Below the pieces are notes generated by a model. That model was not told where the DNA came from, searched no databases, and saw nothing but the letters and a program-made list of their open reading frames with translations. The position numbers and the translations under genes were made by a program. From contig CBINFS010000002.1 of NCBI GenBank assembly GCA_966250015.1, positions 62,001-126,000 on the forward strand: a stretch of 64,000 nucleotides of DNA. The letters are read 5' to 3'. This stretch comes from CBINFS01 sp966250015 (GTDB lineage: Bacteria; Bacteroidota; Rhodothermia; Rhodothermales; DASSAV01). Positions 36,114 to 43,726 of the stretch are shown in pieces (within the stretch, counting starts at the first letter, position 1; each line of letters opens with the position of its first letter).

Positions 36114-37288
36114 TGGCGCCATCTGACCCGGCAATCGACTCAATTCTGTTTCCTGAAGAGCTGTCGCATGAACAGCAGCAGGTCCTCAAGGAAGCACTGG
36201 CAAAGGATCCGGTGCTTGCCGGTCTGTTCCATCAATGGCGGCAGGTACGCGCTGCCGTGCGCGAAAGCCTGAACGAGCACGTTCCCGATTCGAAGCGGTT
36301 CGTTTTGTATGCTCTCGACGCATCGGGAAGGGTTGAAGGGTTGACTTCCGCCGAACGGCAGTGGCTGGAGGAAAACAGGAACGCCATCGAACGGGCGCTG
36401 GAAGCGCACCCGGGCCTCCGTCTGGTGATCGATCAGATCGGCCGGGAGTGCCGGCTTTTCGAAGAGGTCTGGGCCGAACATTTCGACGAAGGTGACACCA
36501 CAGCCGGGCGTACGGACCGTGAACCGTTGCCGAGGGCGTCTACGTCCAAGTCACGTATGCGCCGGATGTGGCGAGCTGCGGCTCTCCTCACCGTGGTGGC
36601 GTTCGCGGCCATCCTCGTGCTCGTCAACCGGAAAGACAGCGGGTTACTGGTCGTCCAGACGGAGCCTGGCCTGGTACAGGAGGTCGAGCTGGCGGACGGC
36701 TCCTCAGTGCGTCTCATGGGCGGCTCCGAGCTGGCGTATGCCGATCCGGCCAAAGACCGCGTATTCGACCGCCGCGTCCGGCTGAAAGGGCGGGCGTTTT
36801 TCGACGTCGTACCTGGAACTAAGCCTTTCGTCGTTTCCACCGCAACGGCGCTCGCCACCGTGCTCGGCACGAGCTTCGGGGTGGAGTCCGAAGAAGAGCA
36901 TACCGAAGTCGTACTCGTCACCGGTCGTCTTTCGCTGGCGCCCAGCAATGCCCCAGGGAACGTGGTCGTCCTGGAGGAAGGGCAGATGAGCCGGGTGGCG
37001 GCCAATGCCGCACCTTCCACCCCTGTCGAGGTGGACCCGGCCACCGCACTGGATTGGACGGGGCTGTTCATCTTCCGCAACACACCGCTGGATCAGATCG
37101 CCGAACACCTGAGCCGTCAGTACGAGACCCCGGTCACGGTAGCGGACGAGCTCAGCGACGAGCCCATCACCGGGATCTTCTCCCCCGACCAGACCCTGGA
37201 CGACATCCTCGGTACGTTGTCCGTCGCCGTGGGTGGGAAAGTCGAACAAAGCGAATCGGGAGCCTACCGCCTGGCTCCTGCACCTTGA
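36113..37288 (+). CDS. FecR family anti-sigma/sigma regulator
   Basis: 391 residues: a long cytoplasmic N-terminal part (1 to about 150), one membrane helix (about 155-172, AAALLTVVAFAAILVLV), the periplasmic FecR domain (about 180-300, QEVELADGSSVRLMGGSEL, GRAFFDVVPGTKPFVVSTA) and a C-terminal DUF4974-type domain (IFRNTPLDQIAEHLSRQY, ITGIFSPDQTLDDILGTLSV). In this system FecR holds the ECF sigma factor inactive and receives a signal from the STN domain of the TonB receptor encoded next. The N-terminal part is longer than usual and has little similarity to classical FecR anti-sigma regions. Confidence 0.9.
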   Translation: MAPSDPAIDSILFPEELSHEQQQVLKEALAKDPVLAGLFHQWRQVRAAVRESLNEHVPDSKRFVLYALDASGRVEGLTSAERQWLEENRNAIERALEAHPGLRLVIDQIGRECRLFEEVWAEHFDEGDTTAGRTDREPLPRASTSKSRMRRMWRAAALLTVVAFAAILVLVNRKDSGLLVVQTEPGLVQEVELADGSSVRLMGGSELAYADPAKDRVFDRRVRLKGRAFFDVVPGTKPFVVSTATALATVLGTSFGVESEEEHTEVVLVTGRLSLAPSNAPGNVVVLEEGQMSRVAANAAPSTPVEVDPATALDWTGLFIFRNTPLDQIAEHLSRQYETPVTVADELSDEPITGIFSPDQTLDDILGTLSVAVGGKVEQSESGAYRLAPAP

Positions 37289-37322
37289 GCGATTTTTGAG
37301 CAAAAGGGATAGTGAACTACGG

Positions 37323-37350
37323 TCCGCAGATGTTCGCGGATGATTTTTTT
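37323..37350 (+). terminator. Possible terminator after fecR
   Basis: TCCGC (37323-37327) pairs with GCGGA (37336-37340) around an 8-nt loop, followed by TGA and seven T. The stem is short, so this is a moderate call. Confidence 0.4.
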
Positions 37351-37406
37351 GAAGGGGTGCGGGCCAACGATGAGACGTTTAGTGTTTTCGAAATGCTAAA
37401 CAATTA

Positions 37407-37510
37407 CGTCATCTCCGCGAAGGCGGAGATCCAGGAAAACATTTTTCTTCCTCTACCCCTCTGCCCTGCATGACCCTCGCTTGGATCTCGGCTCGGAGGC
37501 CGGGATGACG
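37407..37510. repeat. Dispersed imperfect inverted-repeat element (CGTCATC/GGATGACG arms)
   Basis: The left arm CGTCATCTCCGCG...GATCCAGG (37407-37434) and right arm TTGGATCTCGG...GGGATGACG (37481-37510) are imperfect inverted copies. The terminal GTCAT/ATGAC and internal GGATC are shared with the element at 7444-7534, so both belong to one broad family of intergenic palindromic repeats. Confidence 0.6.
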
Positions 37511-37856
37511 TTGTTTTTAGGCATTTGGAACCAGGACTACGCCCCGCCCTCTGCATGTAATCGCCCACTCCTTCAAATAACTACCTGCGGAAAATCTGCG
37601 GCATCAGCGGACTGCCATTTAAACCTTCTACAATCGACGCCCCCTCGATTTTTCTGGCGAAAACACCTTCCTGGCCTGTAGCGTAGCCGCATATTCAGAG
37701 AACAACCTGCCGGTCTTTTGGTGTAATTGGGCTGTGACGGCACAGTCCACACGGCTTCACTGGCTTGCCGTGTGGATCTTCCTGAACGCTTCGACAGGAA
37801 TACTCCCCTGACGCTGTCGCATCGTGTGATTTGCATTTCCAAATCTTTTCGGCAGC

Positions 37857-40490
37857 GTGCTACAACGGTTCACCGGCGCGGTTTTTTTTCTGCTCACGAT
37901 CCTGGTTCCCGGTCTCTGTAGTGCACAGTCCATCAAGCTGGACATGCACGACATTCCGCTGGAGCAGGCTTTGTGGGAGTTTCGTGCCGGTACGGGCGTG
38001 GACGTCGTTTTTGCGCAGCGTGTCGTGACCGGTCGGGTCGTCACGTGCCGTTATGAAGGGAACGACATCGAGGACGCGCTGGCTTGCGTGTTGAAAGGAA
38101 CGGGGCTGACCGCAGAGCCGGTCCGGCGACGGCAGTACGTGATCGTTCCACACCAGAACAACAACGTATCCACCGCGCAGCGTGGGACGCTCGGCGGCTT
38201 CGTGGTGGATGGCGAGAATGGCGACGTTCTTCCGGGCGCCCACGTCTACGTGCCCGGACTGCGTCTGGGGTCCGTAACAAACTCGGCCGGGTATTTTGCC
38301 ATTCCGTCGCTTCCACTCGGCAAGTACCACATCCGAATCAGCTATCTCGGGTTTCAACAGCTGGATACGGTGCTCGCGGTCAACGACCCGCCACAAACAC
38401 TGGATCTGTGGCCGAAAACGTTCGAGTCGGACAGCATCGTGGTGGAAGCGCAGCGAGCCGAGTTCGTCGACGCCGTGACGGTGCCGGGGGTCGTCCAGGT
38501 GCCGGTCAGCGAGCTCGAAAAGCTGCTGTCTTTTCCGGGAGAGCAGGACCTCTTTCAGGCGCTCCAGTGGTTCCCCGGCGTCATGCGGTCGGGCGAGATC
38601 AACGGCGCGCTCCTGGTGCGGGGCGGTGAGCCCGACCAGAACCTCTTTCTCATCGACGGGGCGCCGGTCTATCACCCCTGGCATGCCTTCAGCCTCATAT
38701 CGGTATTTCAGACCGACACTTACCGTGACGTTCGGCTGTACCGGGGCGCGTTTCCGGCCGAACACGGGGGGCGGCTGTCGTCGGTGCTGGACACACGCCT
38801 GAAAGACGGCAGCCGGGCAGAGCCCAGGGTGGTAGCCGGGGTGAGCCTGCTCAACGCACGCGGGCTGATCGAAACCCCCATCACCGACAAGAGCTCGTTC
38901 ATGCTCTCTGGAAGGCGATCGTACATTGACAAGCTGATCGGCCGCGAGCACCCGGTCGAAGGGGACGACGGCCGCCTCGATACGCTTCGGACGGGCTACT
39001 ACTTTTACGACATCAGCGCGAAGGTGTCGTATCGGCCGAGCCACAGCCACCAGTTTTCGATCAGTCACTATCGCGGAAGGGACGACCTCGACCTGAGGCT
39101 GCCGTTCGACCTGTCGTTCGATCTGTCGTCGTGGTTGTACCCTCCGGACCTGTTCTTCGAGATCGATCAGGGATGGGGCAACGACGTGTACACCTTTCGC
39201 CACCAGTACCTGTACTCGCCTCGCTTATTCTTCACGACCACGGCGTATTACTCGGGATACAACGCACTCGAAGCGGCCTACATCCAGCCCACCGGCGCCT
39301 TTTCGCTGGATTCAGACTATCGCGTGCGTCTGAGCGATCGGGGGATAAAAGTGGATCTGGACTACTACCACTCGCTCTCGCACCAGGTTAGGGCCGGGGT
39401 CCAGCTGGTCAATCGGCGGTTCGACAGCGAGCTCACGGCGTGGATCAACCGTACCGCGGGTTCGAGTGACCAGTTCGACCAGGACAGCAACCTGCACGCC
39501 TGGGAGATTGTAGCCTACGCGCAGGACGCCTGGCAAGTCGCCTCAAACTGGCACATACAGCCCGGCCTTCGCGCAAGCTACTTCAGCGGGGGCTCTTACT
39601 TTCGCCTGAATCCCCGTTTCGACGTGCAGTACAGTGTCGTTCCGAAGAGCCTGCTTTTCCGGGCAGGTGTCGGATCGCAGGTCCAATACATGCACCGGCT
39701 TCGGGACCGCTACTCGTTCATGTACGACATCGTGTCGAGCCGGTGGGTCCCGGTGGGCTCTGCGGTCAGGCCGTCGTCCAGCATCGATACGGCCGCCGGC
39801 GTTGAGTTTTTTCCGAAGCCCTGGCTGATGTTTACGGCGGATGCTTATTACCGGTACACCCAGGGCATTTTGCTTCCGGAGGACGAGTATCAGACGAAGG
39901 ATGGGCTGGCCGGTCCCGGCATCGCCGTGGGGGCATTGCTCGGGCAATACACGCCCGGCAGGGGGCGCTCTTACGGGGTCGAGCTATCCAGCAGGATAAT
40001 GCGGGAGCCCTGGCAGGTATCGCTCAACTACACGATTGGCAGGTCGCTGAACCGTGCTCCCGAGCAGGGCGAGCGGTCGTACCGGCCGGGGCGTTACGAA
40101 GTGCCGCACGCTTTCCGAGGAATCGCCAGCCTTACCAGGGGCCGCTGGCTCTTTACGCTCGCGGCAGAAGCCCGGAGTGGTTTTCCCCATTCTGAGCCCG
40201 TCGCCCGCTACGCCCTCGGCGACCCCATCGACAACGACCCCGAGGATTATTTGTATCGCCCGCGTCTGCACAATGCGCGTCTGCCTGCCTACATCCGTCT
40301 CGATGCAGCGGTGGGGTATCAATTCGAGATGCTCGGTGCGGAATGGCGGGCTCAGCTCCTCGTTTACAACGCCCTGAATCGGCGCAACGTGATCGCGCGC
40401 GAGTACGATCCGAAAAAACCGGTCGTTCAGCCCGAGGACCGAAAGGGATTGCCCATACTCCCACTGTTTGATATTTCGCTGGAGCTGTGA
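37857..40490 (+). CDS. TonB-dependent receptor with STN signalling domain (FecA-like transducer)
   Basis: 877 residues from a GTG. Signal peptide (LQRFTGAVFFLLTILVPGL, cut near CSAQ). STN domain about 25-97 (KLDMHDIPLEQALWEFRAGT, DALACVLKGTGL), the module that contacts FecR. CarboxypepD_reg-like domain about 110-190 (LGGFVVDGENGDVLPGAHVY). Plug about 205-315 (SGEINGALLVRGGEPDQNLF, GGRLSSVLDTRLKDGS), then the barrel. With the sigma factor and FecR upstream this forms a Fec-type cell-surface signalling system: ligand binding would release the sigma factor. The two receptors at 24-30 kb lack STN. The ligand is unknown; no siderophore genes are nearby. Confidence 0.93.
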   Translation: MLQRFTGAVFFLLTILVPGLCSAQSIKLDMHDIPLEQALWEFRAGTGVDVVFAQRVVTGRVVTCRYEGNDIEDALACVLKGTGLTAEPVRRRQYVIVPHQNNNVSTAQRGTLGGFVVDGENGDVLPGAHVYVPGLRLGSVTNSAGYFAIPSLPLGKYHIRISYLGFQQLDTVLAVNDPPQTLDLWPKTFESDSIVVEAQRAEFVDAVTVPGVVQVPVSELEKLLSFPGEQDLFQALQWFPGVMRSGEINGALLVRGGEPDQNLFLIDGAPVYHPWHAFSLISVFQTDTYRDVRLYRGAFPAEHGGRLSSVLDTRLKDGSRAEPRVVAGVSLLNARGLIETPITDKSSFMLSGRRSYIDKLIGREHPVEGDDGRLDTLRTGYYFYDISAKVSYRPSHSHQFSISHYRGRDDLDLRLPFDLSFDLSSWLYPPDLFFEIDQGWGNDVYTFRHQYLYSPRLFFTTTAYYSGYNALEAAYIQPTGAFSLDSDYRVRLSDRGIKVDLDYYHSLSHQVRAGVQLVNRRFDSELTAWINRTAGSSDQFDQDSNLHAWEIVAYAQDAWQVASNWHIQPGLRASYFSGGSYFRLNPRFDVQYSVVPKSLLFRAGVGSQVQYMHRLRDRYSFMYDIVSSRWVPVGSAVRPSSSIDTAAGVEFFPKPWLMFTADAYYRYTQGILLPEDEYQTKDGLAGPGIAVGALLGQYTPGRGRSYGVELSSRIMREPWQVSLNYTIGRSLNRAPEQGERSYRPGRYEVPHAFRGIASLTRGRWLFTLAAEARSGFPHSEPVARYALGDPIDNDPEDYLYRPRLHNARLPAYIRLDAAVGYQFEMLGAEWRAQLLVYNALNRRNVIAREYDPKKPVVQPEDRKGLPILPLFDISLEL

Positions 40491-41437
40491 TGAATCGCAA
40501 AGAAAAAACCCTCCGATTGCTTGGAGTCCTCCTGCTGGCAGGGAGCGGCGCCTTTCTGGCGGCGTGCGATTCGCTCGAGTCCGTCGACCCTGAAGTGCTC
40601 GTCGTCGAGGGGTTCCTCGACGCCGGGAAGCCGTTGCCCGAGCTTACCATTCGGCGGACCGGCTCTCTGGACGAACCTTACACCCTCGATGGGGTGGGTG
40701 TCCACGATGCGTCGGTCGTCCTGAAGTTGAACGGCGACGCCATCGTTTATTATTCCGTCCCGGGCTCGCCGGGCCGCTACGCTCCACCGGCAGGAACGGT
40801 GGAATCCGTACCCGAGCTGTCAACCTTCTCGCTGGAAGTACATCACCAAGATGTATTCGTATCGGCAAGTGGAGACGTTCCCCCAGCCATCTCGATAGAC
40901 AGTATCCAGATCAACGTGCCGGATCAGCCTGTGGAGGCAGTCTTGCTCGACTCTCTAAGGCTCGACTCGCTCGATACCGGGATCTACGAGGGATTCATTT
41001 ACCCGGTCGAGGTGTCGCTGTACTGGTCGCAAGACGGCGCGCCTGCCGGTCAGGACAGTCTCTACTGGATCAGGGCGCAGCTCAAGCCGTTCCTTTCGTT
41101 CCCGTCGAGGGTGGTCGATTATTTCCTGCGCCAGGAGCAAATAATTCGGGAGGACCAGCTGGCAGTGGATGGCAACGGAAGCAGGCGCTGGACCGGTGTG
41201 TACGCCGTGCCGGTTTCGGCCGCAACCGATTCGCTTCCCGATCACGACGTAAAAGTGTCTCTGCTCCGTAGCGGCAGCGATTACGCCCGTTTTGCGTCGA
41301 GCCGGGACGCCCCGGAGAGGCGAGAGCCTATATCCAACCTCAACGGAGCCATCGGGATCGTGGCCGGTATATCGGTAGACTCCGTACGTGTGCTGGTATC
41401 CGGCAATGGGAGCGTTCCCCTCCGACGTTTCTGGTGA
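40490..41437 (+). CDS. DUF4249 lipoprotein of the signalling receptor (copy 3)
   Basis: 315 residues with lipobox LAAC (lipidated Cys26), then DSLESVDPEVLVVEGFLDAGKPLPEL, the DUF4249 N-terminal pattern. The ATG at 40490 overlaps the receptor stop by one base (TGATG), with a GTG at 40487 as alternative, so the two are co-translated. Sequence beyond the N-terminus differs clearly from copies 1 and 2 (for example the doublet LDSLRLDSLDTGIY), suggesting a different ligand. It lies 6 nt before recX, which may be read through. Confidence 0.82.
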   Translation: MNRKEKTLRLLGVLLLAGSGAFLAACDSLESVDPEVLVVEGFLDAGKPLPELTIRRTGSLDEPYTLDGVGVHDASVVLKLNGDAIVYYSVPGSPGRYAPPAGTVESVPELSTFSLEVHHQDVFVSASGDVPPAISIDSIQINVPDQPVEAVLLDSLRLDSLDTGIYEGFIYPVEVSLYWSQDGAPAGQDSLYWIRAQLKPFLSFPSRVVDYFLRQEQIIREDQLAVDGNGSRRWTGVYAVPVSAATDSLPDHDVKVSLLRSGSDYARFASSRDAPERREPISNLNGAIGIVAGISVDSVRVLVSGNGSVPLRRFW

Positions 41438-41443
41438 ACCGCT

Positions 41444-42109
41444 ATGCGTGAAGAACCAACACGGCCTTTTGAACCCGGCACGATCACCCGGCTCGTTGCG
41501 CAGAAGAAAAATCCTGATCGGGTTTCGGTGTTCGTAGACGGCGCCTTCGCCTTCGGCATCTACAAGGATCTGGTTCTCGAGTTCGGGTTGAAGAAGGGGC
41601 GTGAGATCTCGGTGGAGGAGGCCGAAACGATCCTGAAGGCGGATGCCCTGCTGATTGCGCGATCTCGAGCGTTGAAATACCTGGCGCACAAGCCACGCAC
41701 TCGGGACGAGGTCCGAAAGAAGCTCAGGGACAGCGGCCTGGAGGCGGAGTCGATCGAACGTGTGCTGGACCGGATAGCGGCGATGGGACTTCTCGACGAT
41801 GCCGCGTACGCGCACGATTACGTCAAGAGCAGGATCAATAGCCGGGGGTATGGCCCGGAGCGAATACGCAGAGAGCTTATCCGGCGGGGCGTCGATTCAG
41901 ATCTGGTCGAAGAGGCGTTAAGGGAAGAGCTCGAAGGATACGATCTGCTCGAGGTCGCGCGTTCTCAAGCAAACCGGCGGTGGGAAGTGTTAAAACGTGA
42001 GCCGGATCCTCTCAAGCGTCGGAGAAGGCTAGCCGGTTATCTACAGCGAAGGGGCTTCGACTACGACGTCGTTCGGTCAGTCGTCGAAGCTTTAGAACGC
42101 GGCGGGTGA
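41444..42109 (+). CDS. recX: RecX-type regulatory protein
   Basis: 221 residues of three-helix repeats: RSRALKYLAHKPRTRDEVRKKL, VLDRIAAMGLLDDAAYAHDYV, and RRELIRRGVDSDLVEEAL, followed by a C-terminal repeat (RRLAGYLQRRGFDYDVVRSVV). The N-terminal extension with ITRLVAQKKNPDRVSVFVDG is typical of RecX in Bacteroidota and Firmicutes. RecX inhibits or modulates RecA filaments. recA is not in the window. The gene is 6 nt downstream of the DUF4249 lipoprotein gene, a likely chance adjacency, and 162 nt before the permease gene. Confidence 0.9.
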   Translation: MREEPTRPFEPGTITRLVAQKKNPDRVSVFVDGAFAFGIYKDLVLEFGLKKGREISVEEAETILKADALLIARSRALKYLAHKPRTRDEVRKKLRDSGLEAESIERVLDRIAAMGLLDDAAYAHDYVKSRINSRGYGPERIRRELIRRGVDSDLVEEALREELEGYDLLEVARSQANRRWEVLKREPDPLKRRRRLAGYLQRRGFDYDVVRSVVEALERGG

Positions 42110-42271
42110 TCGCTGCCGATCCGGAAGGCAATCTTGCAGTTCACACATTAAAATCGTCTGACCGATTGATCCGCGGAGCAGAAAACCGCTTCATGTAATA
42201 CATTATTTTCTTCTCTGTAGTCCATTGGACGGGGCCGGACTGTACAAAATCGGTCTCACACTTTTCAAAAG

Positions 42272-43726
42272 ATGAGCGGCATAGACAAAGAACGGGGTGG
42301 TTTCAAAGACGGGAAGATGCCCTCCAGGCTGGGTGCGGGGTATCCCGTCCCCAAGAAACCATTGCGCTACAGTTACGATCGATTCTTTCGCCTACTGGTG
42401 ACGACGCTCGTGGTAGCGGTTGCCCTGTGGCTGCTCTGGTACTTCTTCGCCCTGTTCGTCTACCTCGTCATCGGTATCTTTCTGGCCTACATCTTGAAGC
42501 CGCTCGTGGACCGGATGCAGGGGTTCGGGATCGGGCGAATTCCGGCGATCATCGGCACATTCGTGCTCGTTTTTGGCACGATAAGCCTCCTGCTCACGTA
42601 TCTGGTTCCATTCGTTACGGATCAGGTGGGGGGCCTTTCGCGTCAGATCTCGTTTCAGAGGGTCGCACAGATAACGGCGGTCGAACCCGGGGCAGTTTCT
42701 GATAGCGCACGTCTCGAAGTGGGGCAATTCATCACGGCGGTGGACGGCGAGTCCTGGCACGGGTACAGCCAGCTCAATTCGATCCTGCGGAGCAAACAGC
42801 CCGGCGAGACGCTCACCTTGACAGTCGAAAACGACGCCGGCATCAGCCGTACCATCGTTGTGGAGGTGGAGAACGTCGGAAGTGGCGCAGAGTTGGTTCA
42901 GCGCAGCGCGTCGGCGGACGATCTGGAAGAACGAAACGTCGAGGCGCTCGGGATTACGATTCGTGAAGTCGCCCTGTCGGACGTTGCTACGTTCATCGAG
43001 AACCAGCTCCGCCGCGTCATACCGGTCGAACAGGGCGCGGTAATCGGCGGCATCACCGCTGCGTTCGAAGAGGTATTCCGGGGTGACCGGATCACGGCAA
43101 CGGTGGGGTCGGTGGTAGACCTGTTTACCAACCTGTTCTACGCGATCATCGTGATTCCCTTTACGACCTTTTTCTTCCTGAAGGACGGAGGGGTGATACG
43201 CCGGAGTGCCTTACGAGCCGTGCCCAACCGGTACTTTGAGGTCACGCTGGCCATCGTCGAAAAAATCGAAACGAATATCGGGCGATACTTTCGGGCGCTG
43301 TTCCTGCAGGCCGTTGCCGTGGCGACGGTTGCGTCTATTCTTTTGAAGTTTACCGGTCTCAATTATGCGCTTGCCGTAGGGATTTTTACGGGTGTAGCCA
43401 ACGTAATCCCGTATTTTGGTCCGCTCATGGGTTTCATTGCGGGTGTGCTGGTGGGTGTTGCGCAAACGGGTGATTTCAGCCTGTTTCTCGGTGTAACGAC
43501 GGCGATGATCCTGACGCAGCTTTCCGACAACCTCTTTTTCCAGCCCTTTATCTTTTCCCGTGCGGCGCGTGCGCATCCGCTCATCATCCTGTTTGTCGTG
43601 CTCGTCGGTGCACATCTCGCGGGGATCATCGGTATGCTGGTTGCCATACCGGTGACGGCAGCAATCCGGGTGACGATCGAGCAGATCGTCTGGAGTGTAC
43701 GCAACTATCGAATTTTGAGGGCATGA
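42272..43726 (+). CDS. AI-2E/PerM family permease with inserted PDZ domain
   Basis: 484 residues. Membrane helices near 39-57, 58-78 and 90-115, and a C-terminal bundle (FYAIIVIPFTTFFFLKDGG, YALAVGIFTGVANVIPYFGPLMGFIAG, HPLIILFVVLVGAHLAGIIGML) match the AI-2E transporter family (TqsA/PerM; members export small molecules or act as Na+/H+ antiporters). Between helix 3 and the usual amphipathic region, residues about 127-200 form a PDZ domain (ITAVEPGAVSDSARLEVGQF, ITAVDGE, LRSKQPGETLTLTVEN). That insertion is unusual for the family. The gene overlaps the downstream SpoIIE-type phosphatase by 4 nt (ATGA), suggesting a functional link. Confidence 0.9.
   Translation: MSGIDKERGGFKDGKMPSRLGAGYPVPKKPLRYSYDRFFRLLVTTLVVAVALWLLWYFFALFVYLVIGIFLAYILKPLVDRMQGFGIGRIPAIIGTFVLVFGTISLLLTYLVPFVTDQVGGLSRQISFQRVAQITAVEPGAVSDSARLEVGQFITAVDGESWHGYSQLNSILRSKQPGETLTLTVENDAGISRTIVVEVENVGSGAELVQRSASADDLEERNVEALGITIREVALSDVATFIENQLRRVIPVEQGAVIGGITAAFEEVFRGDRITATVGSVVDLFTNLFYAIIVIPFTTFFFLKDGGVIRRSALRAVPNRYFEVTLAIVEKIETNIGRYFRALFLQAVAVATVASILLKFTGLNYALAVGIFTGVANVIPYFGPLMGFIAGVLVGVAQTGDFSLFLGVTTAMILTQLSDNLFFQPFIFSRAARAHPLIILFVVLVGAHLAGIIGMLVAIPVTAAIRVTIEQIVWSVRNYRILRA

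Larger units (their letters stand above)
37289..37856. other. 568-bp intergenic region between fecR and its receptor
   Basis: No convincing gene. It holds a terminator-like hairpin near 37323-37350 and the dispersed repeat at 37407-37510. The remaining 350 nt carry no recognised promoter, though the receptor must be expressed from here if the terminator is active. A sigma-factor-specific promoter not matching the housekeeping consensus would fit; that is inference. Confidence 0.4.
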
